Assembly: GCF_011393025.1 (NCBI RefSeq)
Contig: NZ_JAAOEO010000019.1
Coordinates: forward strand, 19,317 to 83,316
Length of the DNA: 64,000 bases
Source of the DNA: Neobacillus terrae
GTDB taxonomy: Bacteria; Bacillota; Bacilli; Bacillales; Cytobacillaceae
Direction of reading: 5' to 3'
Shown here piece after piece: positions 1-8,802 of the stretch. Under the pieces are notes generated by a model. It saw nothing but the letters and a program-made list of their open reading frames with translations. It had not been told where the DNA came from and did no database searches. The stretch's first letter is position 1; each line of letters begins with the position of its first letter. The translations under genes were made by a program, and so were the position numbers.

Positions 1-39
1 GTAAAAGTTGTTTGCCGAAAAAAATAGGGGGGTAATACC

Positions 40-1692
40 GTGAAAAAAAGATTATCAGTCTTTTTTAGCATGCTGCTTGTTCTGAGCATGTTCCTTACTG
101 CATGCGGCGGCTTTAACAAAGAAGACAAGGCAAGCAATGAATCAACAAAAAAGGGCGACAGCAAAAAATCTGACGTACCTCAGGAAATGCGCGTAAACAT
201 TAACTCCGAACCGTTCTCCCTGAATCCAGGGCTGGCTAACGATGCTACTTCCGGCGGAGTATTGCTTCAAACATTTGAAGGTTTGACTCGTATTGATAAA
301 GACGGCAAACCACAGCCCGCTATGGCTGAGAAAATTACACATTCCGATGATTTGAAAACTTACACTTTCAAACTTCGTGATGCAAAATGGACAAACGGAG
401 ATCCTGTAACAGCAGAAGACTTTGTTTATGCTTGGAAATGGGCTCTTGATCCTAAAAACGAATCACAATATGCTTACCAGCTTTACTATGTAAAAGGTGC
501 GCAAGCTATTAACGAAGGTAAAGCAGGAGCTGACACTCTTGGAATTAAAGCTGTTGACGACAAAACTTTAGAAGTACAATTAGAAAATCCAACTCCTTAT
601 TTCTTGGAGCTTACAGCATTCTACACTTACTTCCCTGTAAACCACACAGTTGCAGCGAAGAATCCTAAATGGTATGCAGAAGCTGGCGCGGACTATGTTT
701 CAAACGGTCCTTTCAAAATGACTGGATGGTCTCACCAGGACAAGATCACTCTTGAAAAGAACGACCAGTACTGGGATAAAGATAGTGTGAAACTTACAAA
801 AGTTGAAATGTACATGATCAATGACCCTAATACAGAACTTTCTATGTTCGACAATGGCGAACTTGACTGGGCTGGTTCACCATTCGGTACACTTCCAACT
901 GATGCTTTAAAACAATTAAAAGATGATGGCAAATTGAATGTTAAACCAATTGCCGGTACTTACTGGTTCAAGTTTAATACTGAAAAGCCGCCATTGAACA
1001 ATGTTAACATCCGTAAGGCACTTTCTTACGCAATCAACCGTCAAGCTATTGTTGACAATATCACTCAGGGCGGACAAATACCTGCTATGGCAGCTGTTCC
1101 ACCTTCAATGATCAAAGAAAACAAAAAAGGTTATTACAAAGATAACGATGTTGAAAAAGCAAAAGAGTATTTGAAAAAAGGTTTAGAAGAACTTGGCCTA
1201 AAAGATGCTAAAGATCTGCCACCAATTACTGTGTCTTATAATACAAGTGAAGCACACCAAAAGATTGCTCAGGCAATCCAGGATATGTGGAAATCAAACC
1301 TTGGAATCGATGTTAAGCTTGATAACGCTGAGTGGAAAGTTTACATTGACAAGCTTCATAAAGGTGACTACATGGTAGGACGTATGGGCTGGTTGGGTGA
1401 CTTCAACGACCCTATTAACTTCCTTGAATTGTTCCGTGACAAAAATGGCGGTAACAATGATACTAAGTGGGAAAATCCTGAATTCAAGCAATTACTTGCA
1501 GATTCTGCAAAAGAAAGCGATGCATCAAAACGTTTAGACATACTGAAGAAAGCTGAAGCTATCTTTATGGATGAAATGCCGGTAGCTCCTATTTACTTCT
1601 ATACAAATGTTTGGGTTAAGAAAGATAACCTTAAAGATGTAGTAACATCTGGTCTTGGTGATGTTCAGTTGAAATGGGCTCACTTCGAATAA
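40..1692 (+). CDS. oppA: Oligopeptide ABC transporter substrate-binding lipoprotein OppA
   Basis: This is the extracellular receptor of the oligopeptide importer, which captures peptides and delivers them to OppBC. The 550-residue protein has a lipoprotein signal with lipobox LTAC, making Cys22 the likely lipid-anchored residue, followed by a Lys/Ser-rich linker and a full-length SBP family 5 domain. The start is GTG behind a strong ribosome site (GGGGGG around 27-32). It is the first gene of oppABCDF and is separated from oppB by a strong hairpin. Peptide import by Opp in Bacillus also feeds sporulation and competence signalling. Family and role are clear from sequence and operon; the exact peptide range is not visible. 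Confidence 0.95.
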   Translation: MKKRLSVFFSMLLVLSMFLTACGGFNKEDKASNESTKKGDSKKSDVPQEMRVNINSEPFSLNPGLANDATSGGVLLQTFEGLTRIDKDGKPQPAMAEKITHSDDLKTYTFKLRDAKWTNGDPVTAEDFVYAWKWALDPKNESQYAYQLYYVKGAQAINEGKAGADTLGIKAVDDKTLEVQLENPTPYFLELTAFYTYFPVNHTVAAKNPKWYAEAGADYVSNGPFKMTGWSHQDKITLEKNDQYWDKDSVKLTKVEMYMINDPNTELSMFDNGELDWAGSPFGTLPTDALKQLKDDGKLNVKPIAGTYWFKFNTEKPPLNNVNIRKALSYAINRQAIVDNITQGGQIPAMAAVPPSMIKENKKGYYKDNDVEKAKEYLKKGLEELGLKDAKDLPPITVSYNTSEAHQKIAQAIQDMWKSNLGIDVKLDNAEWKVYIDKLHKGDYMVGRMGWLGDFNDPINFLELFRDKNGGNNDTKWENPEFKQLLADSAKESDASKRLDILKKAEAIFMDEMPVAPIYFYTNVWVKKDNLKDVVTSGLGDVQLKWAHFE

Positions 1693-1723
1693 AATACTAC
1701 AAATAAAAATATTAGATTTAGAG

Positions 1724-1759
1724 GCAAGGTATATGGGTTTTGTTACCCATATACCTTGC
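1724..1759 (+). terminator. Perfect 15-bp hairpin between oppA and oppB
   Basis: The arms 1724-1738 and 1745-1759 are perfectly complementary with a 6-nt loop, followed by only a short T-rich stretch (TTCT). It sits between oppA and the other opp genes. A partial terminator or 3'-end stabiliser here would give more binding protein than permease, as is usual in such operons. Position and structure are seen; the effect is inferred. Confidence 0.75.
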
Positions 1760-1819
1760 TTTCTGAATAAGAGTTTTTTGAAAGTTTAAAAAGTTAGTAC
1801 TTAATGGAGGTGTGAAATT

Positions 1820-2755
1820 TTGGCGAAATACATCACGAAACGTCTACTATACTTGCTGTTTTCTCTTTATCTTATTATTACAGCAACCTTTTTCTTAATG
1901 CGCCTTGCACCAGGTAACCCGTTTACTGGTGAAAAGCAGCTGCCACCTGAAATCCAGGCTTCACTAAATGAACACTACGGCTTAAATAAGCCATGGTATG
2001 TTCAATATGGAGATTATTTAGTGAAAATTGCACATTGGGATTTTGGTCCATCGTTTAAATATAATTCTAGAACGGTTAATGACTTAATTAATGATGGTTT
2101 TCCTGTTTCACTATTTTTAGGTGTAGAAGCAATTTTAATTGCGCTGGCTTTAGGAACGCTGCTAGGAATTATTGCTGCACTGAAACATAATAAATGGCAG
2201 GATTATGGTGCCATGATTATTGCGGTACTGGGAATTTCTGTACCATCCTTTATTATGGCTACTGTTTTACAGTATTTCCTTGCTATTAAATGGCATATAT
2301 TCCCTGTAGCTCGTTGGGATTCTTTTATGCATACGATTCTTCCTGCATTAGCACTCGCATCAACACCAATGGCGTTTATTGCACGTCTAACTCGATCCAG
2401 TATGCTTGAAGTTCTTGCAAATGATTATATTCGTACAGCAAAATCAAAAGGGTTGGGACAAACAGCTATAACAATTAAACATACAATCCGTAATGCGCTT
2501 CTTCCTGTTGTTTCATATATGGGGCCATTATCTGCGGGTATTGTTACAGGAAGTTTTGTTATCGAAAAGATTTTTGGTATTCCAGGGCTTGGTTCTCACT
2601 TTGTTATGTCGATTTCAAACCGTGACTACACGGTGATTATGGGCGTCACAGTGTTCTATAGTATTATCTTGCTTAGCGCGATTCTCCTTGTCGACATTGC
2701 GTATGGTTTCATCGACCCGCGTATCAAACTTACAAGCGGGAAGAAAGGAGAATAA
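1820..2755 (+). CDS. oppB: Oligopeptide ABC transporter permease OppB
   Basis: Integral membrane permease forming the translocation pore with OppC. The 311-residue sequence has an N-terminal transmembrane helix, the family's conserved early motif ending RLAPGNPF, several further membrane segments, and the EAA loop near residues 205-230 (DYIRTAKSKGL) that docks on the ATPases. The start is TTG at 1820, preceded by GGAGGTG. It lies 2 bp upstream of oppC, so the two are co-transcribed. Length is normal for OppB/DppB. Confidence 0.94.
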   Translation: MAKYITKRLLYLLFSLYLIITATFFLMRLAPGNPFTGEKQLPPEIQASLNEHYGLNKPWYVQYGDYLVKIAHWDFGPSFKYNSRTVNDLINDGFPVSLFLGVEAILIALALGTLLGIIAALKHNKWQDYGAMIIAVLGISVPSFIMATVLQYFLAIKWHIFPVARWDSFMHTILPALALASTPMAFIARLTRSSMLEVLANDYIRTAKSKGLGQTAITIKHTIRNALLPVVSYMGPLSAGIVTGSFVIEKIFGIPGLGSHFVMSISNRDYTVIMGVTVFYSIILLSAILLVDIAYGFIDPRIKLTSGKKGE

Positions 2756-2757
2756 AC

Positions 2758-3672
2758 ATGGAAATCTCAAAAGAAAAATTTCAAATAGTTGGAACTAGAA
2801 GTACTGAAGCTGAAAAAATCTCTAAACCGAGCCTTTCCTTTTGGAAGGATGTTTCAATCCGCTTTCGAAAAAACAAGCTTGCCATGTTTGGTGTTGTATT
2901 ATTAATTCTCCTAATCATCATGGCAATCTTTGGACCATATATGACTAAGTTTGATTACCGTACAAACAATCTTGTGAATACTAATAAGCCACCTGGAAGT
3001 ATGCATTGGTTTGGAACTGACGATTTAGGCCGTGATGTCTTTGCTCGTACATGGCAAGGAGCAAGAATTTCCTTGTTCATAGGTATAGCAGCTGCTGCAG
3101 TTGATTTCTTTATCGGCGTTTTCTGGGGGGGACTCGCAGGATATAAGGGAGGACGTATTGATGAATTTATGATGCGTTTTGCTGATGTCCTTTGGGGAAT
3201 TCCTTATTTACTTCTTGTAATTTTATTCATGGTTGTTATGGGTCAGTCACTTGGTACCATGATCCTTGCAATGACAATTACAGGTTGGATAAATATGGCC
3301 AGGATTGTCCGCGGACAAGTTCTGTCACTGAAGAGCCAGGAATATGTTTTAGCTTCAAAAACATTAGGAGCAGGACTTCAGCGTATCATGGGAAAACATT
3401 TAATCCCTAACACAATGGGACCGATTCTGGTCACAATGACTCTAACTGTTCCATCTGCTATATTCACGGAAGCCTTCCTTAGCTATTTGGGATTAGGATT
3501 AACGCCTCCGTTAGCAAGCTGGGGAACTATGGCTTCCGATGGTCTGCCTGCGATTAAATATTATCCATGGAGATTATTTTTCCCTGCTACGTTTATCTGT
3601 TTAACAATTTTTGCGTTTAACGTAATCGGGGATGGCCTGCGAGATGCCTTAGATCCACGACTACGTAAATAG
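2758..3672 (+). CDS. oppC: Oligopeptide ABC transporter permease OppC
   Basis: Second pore subunit of the Opp importer, 304 residues. It has the cytoplasmic N-terminal extension typical of OppC, a first transmembrane helix at about 40-60, a conserved GTDDLGRDVFAR segment in the outward loop, and the EAA loop (EYVLASKTLGAG, about residues 198-209). It is spaced 2 bp after oppB and 12 bp before oppD. Nothing unusual is seen. Confidence 0.94.
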   Translation: MEISKEKFQIVGTRSTEAEKISKPSLSFWKDVSIRFRKNKLAMFGVVLLILLIIMAIFGPYMTKFDYRTNNLVNTNKPPGSMHWFGTDDLGRDVFARTWQGARISLFIGIAAAAVDFFIGVFWGGLAGYKGGRIDEFMMRFADVLWGIPYLLLVILFMVVMGQSLGTMILAMTITGWINMARIVRGQVLSLKSQEYVLASKTLGAGLQRIMGKHLIPNTMGPILVTMTLTVPSAIFTEAFLSYLGLGLTPPLASWGTMASDGLPAIKYYPWRLFFPATFICLTIFAFNVIGDGLRDALDPRLRK

Positions 3673-3684
3673 GGGTGTGATAAA

Positions 3685-4755
3685 ATGGAAAAATTACTAG
3701 AAGTAAAGAATTTGGAAGTCTCTTTCCAAACTTATGGTGGTGAGGTTAAAGCCGTTCGCGGAGTAAGCTTCGACCTTCACAAAGGTGAGACTCTTGCCAT
3801 TGTTGGTGAGTCGGGTTCCGGAAAGAGTGTTACATCGCAAACCATTATGAAATTGATCCCTATGCCTCCTGGTAAGATTAAAGGCGGGCAAATTCTATTT
3901 AATGGTGAAGATATAGTAAAAAAGACTGACAAACAAATGGAAAAGATTCGTGGTAAGGAAATCAGCATGATCTTCCAGGATCCTATGACGTCTTTAAACC
4001 CGACCATGAAGATTGGCCGGCAAATCATGGAGGTTCTAACCAAGCATCAGAATATGTCAACATCTACAGCCAAGGAAAGAGCAGTGGAACTTTTACGCCT
4101 TGTAGGTATACCTATGCCCGAAAAACGTGTAATTCAATATCCGCATGAGTTTTCCGGAGGTATGAGACAGCGTGCGATGATAGCAATCGCCTTGGCAGCT
4201 AATCCTAAATTGTTAATTGCCGATGAGCCTACCACTGCATTGGACGTTACAATCCAGGCACAAATTCTTGAATTGATGAAAGACCTGCAAAGCAAGATGG
4301 ATACGTCTATTATCTTTATTACCCACGATCTTGGGGTAGTAGCTAATGTGGCAGACCGTGTCGCTGTTATGTATGCAGGACAAATTGTTGAAATGGGAAC
4401 GGTTGATGAGGTATTCTATGACCCACGCCACCCATACACATGGGGGTTATTGGCTTCCATGCCAAGCTTGGATAACGATGATAAATCCGAGCTTGCTGCT
4501 ATTCCGGGAACACCTCCGGATCTTATACATCCACCTAAAGGGGATGCATTCGCTGCTAGAAACCAGTATGCGATGGCAATCGATTTTGAAGAGGAACCGC
4601 CAATGTTCCAAATCTCTGAGACCCATTTTGCGAAAACATGGCTCCTTCACCCGGATGCTCCAAAAGTAGAGCCGCCTGAAGCTGTTAAAAGGCGAATGCG
4701 CAAATTAGCTTCTACTTTTGAAAAGCCTGTTCTCGTTCAGGAGGGTAAATCATAA
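3685..4755 (+). CDS. oppD: Oligopeptide ABC transporter ATP-binding protein OppD
   Basis: One of the two ATPases that power the Opp importer at the inner face of the membrane. Visible motifs are Walker A (GESGSGKS), the Q-loop (FQDPMTSLNP), signature (EFSGGMRQR), Walker B (LLIADEP) and the H-loop (ITHD). The C-terminal extension typical of OppD is present and long. It lacks an obvious four-cysteine cluster and instead has the region seen in Bacillus OppD around AIPGTPPDL. The stop codon overlaps the oppF start by one base, indicating translational coupling. Confidence 0.94.
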   Translation: MEKLLEVKNLEVSFQTYGGEVKAVRGVSFDLHKGETLAIVGESGSGKSVTSQTIMKLIPMPPGKIKGGQILFNGEDIVKKTDKQMEKIRGKEISMIFQDPMTSLNPTMKIGRQIMEVLTKHQNMSTSTAKERAVELLRLVGIPMPEKRVIQYPHEFSGGMRQRAMIAIALAANPKLLIADEPTTALDVTIQAQILELMKDLQSKMDTSIIFITHDLGVVANVADRVAVMYAGQIVEMGTVDEVFYDPRHPYTWGLLASMPSLDNDDKSELAAIPGTPPDLIHPPKGDAFAARNQYAMAIDFEEEPPMFQISETHFAKTWLLHPDAPKVEPPEAVKRRMRKLASTFEKPVLVQEGKS

Positions 4756-5687
4756 TGGCTGAAAAGTTAATCGAAATAAAGAATTTAAAACAGTATTTTA
4801 ACGTGGGTAGACCCAATCTGGTTAAAGCCGTTGACGGTGTTACCTTCGATATTTATAAAGGTGAAACTTTAGGTCTTGTTGGGGAGTCTGGCTGTGGAAA
4901 GTCTACTACAGGCCGTACTATTATCCGTCTTTATGATGCGACTGCCGGAGAGGTGTTTTTTGATGGAGAAAATGTCCATGGAAAGAAATCTGCAAAAGAA
5001 CTAAAAAAGTTCAACCGTAAAATGCAAATGATTTTCCAGGATCCTTATGCTTCACTAAACCCAAGAATGACGGTTGCTGATATTATTGCTGAAGGAATCG
5101 ATATTCACGGACTTGCTAAGACCAGGAAAGAACGTATGGAAAGAGTTTATGAATTGCTTGAAACAGTTGGACTCAATAAAGAGCATGCCAACAGATATCC
5201 TCATGAATTCTCCGGTGGTCAAAGACAGCGTATTGGGATTGCCCGTGCACTAGCTGTTGAACCTGAGTTTATTATTGCGGATGAGCCTATTTCAGCTCTT
5301 GACGTATCAATTCAGGCGCAAGTAGTTAATCTGATGAAGAAGCTTCAGCGTGAGAAGGGATTAACCTACCTTTTTATTGCCCATGACCTTTCAATGGTTA
5401 AATACATCAGTGACAGAATCGGTGTAATGTATTATGGGAAATTGGTCGAAATTGCACCTGCTGAAGATTTATATAAAAATCCTCTGCACCCATATACTAA
5501 ATCTTTATTATCTGCTATCCCGATTCCAGACCCTGAATCAGAAAGAACACGTAAACGGATTACCTATAATCCAAGTGTCCATAACTATGGTGATAATGAA
5601 GATGTTACCATGAGGGAAATCAGTCCAGGTCACTTTGTTCTTTGTTCAGCTAAGGAATTCGAACAATATAAACAGCAATACAGATAA
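4755..5687 (+). CDS. oppF: Oligopeptide ABC transporter ATP-binding protein OppF
   Basis: Partner ATPase of OppD, 310 residues. It carries Walker A (GESGCGKST), Q-loop (FQDPYASLNP), signature (EFSGGQRQR), Walker B (FIIADEP) and the switch histidine (IAHD). It starts inside the oppD stop codon. It is the last opp gene, and an IS element now lies 52 bp downstream inside what was the operon terminator, so the normal transcription stop may be weakened. Confidence 0.94.
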   Translation: MAEKLIEIKNLKQYFNVGRPNLVKAVDGVTFDIYKGETLGLVGESGCGKSTTGRTIIRLYDATAGEVFFDGENVHGKKSAKELKKFNRKMQMIFQDPYASLNPRMTVADIIAEGIDIHGLAKTRKERMERVYELLETVGLNKEHANRYPHEFSGGQRQRIGIARALAVEPEFIIADEPISALDVSIQAQVVNLMKKLQREKGLTYLFIAHDLSMVKYISDRIGVMYYGKLVEIAPAEDLYKNPLHPYTKSLLSAIPIPDPESERTRKRITYNPSVHNYGDNEDVTMREISPGHFVLCSAKEFEQYKQQYR

Positions 5688-5792
5688 GTTACCCATACTG
5701 AATAAAGCTTTCCGTCATATAAAAAAAGAACTCAGAAAGTGTACTGCACCCCAAAAGTTAGAGCTAAAATCTAACTTTTGGGGTGTTTATTT

Positions 5793-6356
5793 ATGGCTAA
5801 ATATAGTGAACGATTTAAGTTGATGGTGGTAAGGGAATACCAAGAAGGTCATTTTGGATATGACTCGCTGGCTAGTAAGCACGGCATGTCCAGCAGTTCA
5901 CCCATTAAGAGATGGGTAAAAGTATACGAGAAATTTGGAGCTGAAGGCTTAATGAGGAAGAAACATAATGAAACTTATTCTACTCATTTTAAACTGGATG
6001 TATTAAGATACATGGAGAGAACAGGTTCTTCAGAAATGGAAACAGCCCTTCAATTTGGGCTAACAATCCCTCCTATGATAGCTTCATGGAAGAAAGCGTA
6101 TCTGGAAGGTGGTGCTGAGGCCCTGGATAAACCGAAAGGACGGCCTCCCATGTCTGAAAAATCCAAGAACAGAAAAAACAAACCTACAGAAGAACGTGAA
6201 ATGACATATGAACAAAAATTGGAACGAGAAAACGAACATCTTCGTTTAGAGGTAGAATACTTAAAAAAGTTGAGAGCTTTTCAGATGGATCCGGAAGGCT
6301 ATCTCGAAAAGCACAAGCAGCGCTATCATTCGAACTCAAAGAAACCTTCAAGTTAA
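5793..6356 (+). CDS. IS3-family transposase OrfA (helix-turn-helix protein)
   Basis: OrfA of the IS element binds the terminal repeats. The ATG at 5793 is preferred over an upstream in-frame start because it opens with the family's normal MAKYSERFK sequence. Two helix-turn-helix units typical of the IS150 group are followed by a leucine-rich coiled coil (EREMTYEQKLERENEHLRLE). At 6263-6269 the sequence A AAA AAG allows a -1 shift into the frame of orfB. The shift would make a fused transposase of about 463 residues. Confidence 0.9.
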   Translation: MAKYSERFKLMVVREYQEGHFGYDSLASKHGMSSSSPIKRWVKVYEKFGAEGLMRKKHNETYSTHFKLDVLRYMERTGSSEMETALQFGLTIPPMIASWKKAYLEGGAEALDKPKGRPPMSEKSKNRKNKPTEEREMTYEQKLERENEHLRLEVEYLKKLRAFQMDPEGYLEKHKQRYHSNSKKPSS

Positions 6357-6415
6357 AAGATGTTTTACTTAGAGTCGGTATTCCTGAATCCTCCTACCAT
6401 TACCATATAAATTGC

Positions 6416-7183
6416 ATGAAGAAAGAATATCCTGATCAAGAGCTTGAAGAATGTATTCAATCGATTTTTGATGAAAATGACGGCAACTATGGGTATCGCC
6501 GTATCCATCTAGAATTGAAAAACCGTGGTTATAAGGTGAATCATAAGAAGGTACAACGCATCATGAAAAAACTCCAACTCAAAGGAGAAAAGTTCAATAG
6601 AAAATCACGGAAATTCAGTTCTTACAAAGGAACTACAGGAACTGTTGCCAAGAATCGTATAAACCGTCGTTTCCACACAAATGTGTGTCATCAAAAATTA
6701 ACAACAGATATCACAGAATTCAAGTGTTCAGACAATGTAAAACTGTATCTGAGTCCCATTATGGATATGTTCAACGGTGAAATCCTTTCCTATGGAGTAA
6801 GTATGCGTCCAACCTTGGAATTGGTGCTCACCCCTCTCGAGGAAACCCTTGAAATCGTAAAAGACTCAAAGTACAGAACCACTATACATTCTGATCAAGG
6901 CTGGCATTATCAACATAACAAATGGGTAAAAAGACTCAAAGAACAAAAGGTATTCCAGAGTATGTCACGAAAAGGAAACTGTTTAGATAATTCACCTATA
7001 GAAAACTTTTTCGGTTTAATGAAACAAGAGATGTATTACGGAGAAGCACTGTGCTCTTATGAAGAGTTAAAAAATAGAATAGAAGATTATATCCACTATT
7101 ACAATAACAAGCGTATAAAACAAAAATTGGCTGGCATGAGTCCAGTACAATACCGGATTCATACCAGCCAATCAGCTGCTTAA
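6416..7183 (+). CDS. IS3-family transposase OrfB (DDE integrase domain)
   Basis: Catalytic half of the IS3 transposase. The retroviral-integrase-type DDE triad is visible as the Asp in TDITEF, the Asp in HSDQGW and the Glu in NSPIENFFG. The -1 frame is open from the slippery site at 6269 through to 7183 and includes a good family segment before the ATG at 6416 (GIPESSYHYH). The true product is therefore most likely the OrfAB fusion, with 6416 only an internal start. Confidence 0.9.
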   Translation: MKKEYPDQELEECIQSIFDENDGNYGYRRIHLELKNRGYKVNHKKVQRIMKKLQLKGEKFNRKSRKFSSYKGTTGTVAKNRINRRFHTNVCHQKLTTDITEFKCSDNVKLYLSPIMDMFNGEILSYGVSMRPTLELVLTPLEETLEIVKDSKYRTTIHSDQGWHYQHNKWVKRLKEQKVFQSMSRKGNCLDNSPIENFFGLMKQEMYYGEALCSYEELKNRIEDYIHYYNNKRIKQKLAGMSPVQYRIHTSQSAA

Positions 7184-7238
7184 TATAAAACTCTAACTTT
7201 TGGGGGTCACCTCAAAGTATGGGTTCTTTTTTTTGTAT

Positions 7239-7433
7239 TTATTTTTTATTGCCACCCACTGCTTTCCAACCAGTTTGGTATTTTGCAGATTCCTGGACAA
7301 ATTCTGATTTTTTCTTTCCGCCAAATAAATTTTCCCCAATACCATTAGTAATAACACCCATTAAAGCAGTAATTCCTACAACAAGGACTGCAACAATTGT
7401 CAAATCTGTTATGTAACCAGCCAATCCAGCCAA
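7239..7433 (-). CDS. Small membrane protein of unknown function
   Basis: A 64-residue protein with one hydrophobic segment (about residues 10-30, LTIVAVLVVGITALMG) and a basic C-terminal tail ending GWKAVGGNKK. The TTG at 7433 is chosen because GGAGGG lies 6 bases upstream (7440-7445); an ATG further upstream has no ribosome site. It is convergent with opp and shared the terminator now cut by the IS. I do not recognise the family. The coding call rests on the ribosome site, composition and complete frame. Confidence 0.55.
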   Translation of the reverse strand: MAGLAGYITDLTIVAVLVVGITALMGVITNGIGENLFGGKKKSEFVQESAKYQTGWKAVGGNKK

Positions 7434-8029
7434 GAAAAACCCTCCATTCAAATTGGGAACAGGCTCAACCGATTCAGGCCTGAAAGCATTTTCCTATCTT
7501 TATTTTAAAAGAATTTCAAACAGATGGAAAGGAAAAAATACGCAAAAACTAATTAAAATGAAAAGGTGACCTTTTTCATATTTAATGATATTAATACAAA
7601 GTTAAGCGTTTTCGAAAGAGAATTTTAATTGAGAATAAAAAAGTTTATTTTAAGTGGTTTAAGATAAAAATGATAAGGGTAAAGAAACTATAAGAATATA
7701 TTTTTAAAATTTTATAGCAGTCACGTACATAAAGCTGCAATAAAAGACGAATGATTTAATAATTTAGCTTATTATTTTCCCACGAAAGGGTGGATGTCAA
7801 ATAATTATTTGATAAAAACCTGAAACTTTTATGGAAATCCATCGTCTAATATAAAGTAAACATTAGAAAACTAATTGTTTAATAGGGTTACTTTTTTTAG
7901 AGTGGTAGTGTATAATTAATGATATAAATTACTTATTTAAATTAATTATTATTTAGAAGATATATTCTGACTGCTAAGCTACTATTTCCTATATATAGTT
8001 TGAAAATAATTAAGGAGTGTGAAACCAAA
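7434..8029. other. AT-rich intergenic region upstream of spxA
   Basis: About 600 bp without a convincing gene. It contains a short palindrome (AAAAGGTGACCTTTT around 7559-7573) and a possible spxA -10 sequence TATAAT at 7911-7916 with no good -35. In B. subtilis spxA is driven by several promoters and is repressed by PerR and YodB. The long AT-rich leader here fits complex control, but I cannot assign operators. Confidence 0.4.
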
Positions 8030-8425
8030 ATGGTAACACTATACACTTCACCAAGTTGTACATCATGCAGAAAAGCAAAAACCTGGCTGGAAGAGCATGA
8101 AATTGCATATTCTGAAAGAAATATTTTTTCCGAGCCGCTCTCCATTGAAGAAATCAAAGAAATTCTTCGTATGACTGAAGATGGAACAGATGAAATCATT
8201 TCTACGCGGTCAAAGACATTCCAAAAGCTGGATGTTAATCTTGAAACGATGCCCTTGCAAAATTTATTTGAGCTTATAAAAGAAAATCCAGGCTTGCTTC
8301 GCAGACCAATTATTTTAGATGAGAAGCGCTTACAAGTTGGATATAATGAAGATGAAATTCGCCGTTTCCTTCCAAGGAAGGTTCGTACTTTCCAATTACA
8401 GGAAGCTCAGCGTATGGTAAATTAA
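8030..8425 (+). CDS. spxA: Global thiol-stress regulator Spx
   Basis: Spx binds the RNA polymerase alpha C-terminal domain and redirects transcription during disulfide stress. The 131-residue ArsC-like protein has the redox switch Cys10-Thr-Ser-Cys13 and the conserved RPII and RRFLPRKVR segments. The ATG at 8030 is chosen over an upstream in-frame start because AAGGAG (about 8012-8017) precedes it and the family begins MVTLYTSPSC. Spx is degraded by ClpXP with YjbH as adaptor, and yjbH lies 7.8 kb downstream. MecA is encoded next. Confidence 0.96.
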   Translation: MVTLYTSPSCTSCRKAKTWLEEHEIAYSERNIFSEPLSIEEIKEILRMTEDGTDEIISTRSKTFQKLDVNLETMPLQNLFELIKENPGLLRRPIILDEKRLQVGYNEDEIRRFLPRKVRTFQLQEAQRMVN

Positions 8426-8430
8426 CTTTC

Positions 8431-8466
8431 AAAACTCCTTCAATTTTTAGAAGGGGTTTTTTATTG
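8431..8466 (+). terminator. Rho-independent terminator of spxA
   Basis: Arms 8431-8441 and 8450-8460 form an 11-bp stem with one G-U pair, an 8-nt loop and a following T-run, directly after the spxA stop. Confidence 0.85.
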
Positions 8467-8606
8467 TTATTAAGGAAGAATTGTCGATAAAGGAAAAGGG
8501 TCTGCAGTTGCCGAATTTTCTTTAGCTAAAAGTATATATTCATCATTTTTGAAACTACCTGGACCGGACAAGTAAGGCTTCGTCAGCTATATCCATGGCA
8601 CGAAGG

Positions 8607-8698
8607 AACAGCACCTGCTTTTCCGAGGATGTGCTGTTTTGATGTATTAAGAAACTAGGTCTTCCGCCAAAAGGGCTTGGCGAATACCTAGTTTTTCT
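8607..8698 (+). ncRNA. Two-hairpin element A (possible small RNA end)
   Basis: The first hairpin is 8607-8614/8631-8638 with GAGGATGT spanning its loop and right arm. It is followed by a terminator-like structure (8652-8660/8686-8694 with an inner CGCCAA/TTGGCG stem and TTTTTCTT). A similar arrangement, with the same GAGGATGT...GTTTTGA...AAGAAA core, occurs at about 11717-11805 before coiA. No coding frame fits. It may be a small RNA, a processed leader or a dispersed element; function is unknown. Confidence 0.4.
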
Positions 8699-8729
8699 TA
8701 TCTAATGGATGTATTAAAGTCAATTGTTG

Positions 8730-8802
8730 ATTGAAGCGGAAGGCGGGAACTCCTCAAAAATCCTCAATTATACTATCGCATAGTTTCGGGCGATGTAAAT
8801 TC
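8730..8802 (+). repeat. Degenerate copy of a Bacillaceae dispersed repeat
   Basis: It begins TTGATTGAAGCGGAAGGC and contains CTATCGCATAG. These features are shared with the long repeat at 15575-15758 and the inverted copy at 39610-39668. It appears decayed. Confidence 0.45.

Larger units (their letters stand above)
5740..7214 (+). mobile_element. Intact IS3-family (IS150-type) insertion sequence
   Basis: The element is 1475 bp with imperfect 24-bp terminal inverted repeats. Ends are TG...CA and the inner 15 bases (CCCCAAAAGTTAGAG core) match well. It is flanked by the 3-bp direct repeat AAG (5737-5739 and 7215-7217), a normal IS3-family target duplication. It carries orfA and orfB in overlapping phases with an A_AAA_AAG slippery site. 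A hairpin at 5747-5761/5771-5785 just upstream of orfA may shield it from outside transcription. No decay is visible, so it looks recent and possibly active. Confidence 0.93.
5721..7233. terminator. opp operon terminator split in two by the IS element
   Basis: The left arm (5721-5731, A-tract then GAAC) and right arm (7223-7233, GTTC then T-tract) are exactly complementary over 11 bp. Removing the IS and one target copy would place them around a 13-nt loop. The T-run continues to 7234. The structure would have served as a two-way terminator between opp and the small convergent gene at 7239-7433. The insertion event is inferred from the target duplication. Confidence 0.75.

Noticed and set aside
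7219..7416. 65-codon forward frame after the IS element
   Set aside because: It is antisense to the better-supported small membrane gene at 7239-7433 and starts in the former terminator.
7880..7960. PerR operator upstream of spxA
   Set aside because: AT-rich sequences resemble the site only loosely; no convincing palindrome of the right spacing.
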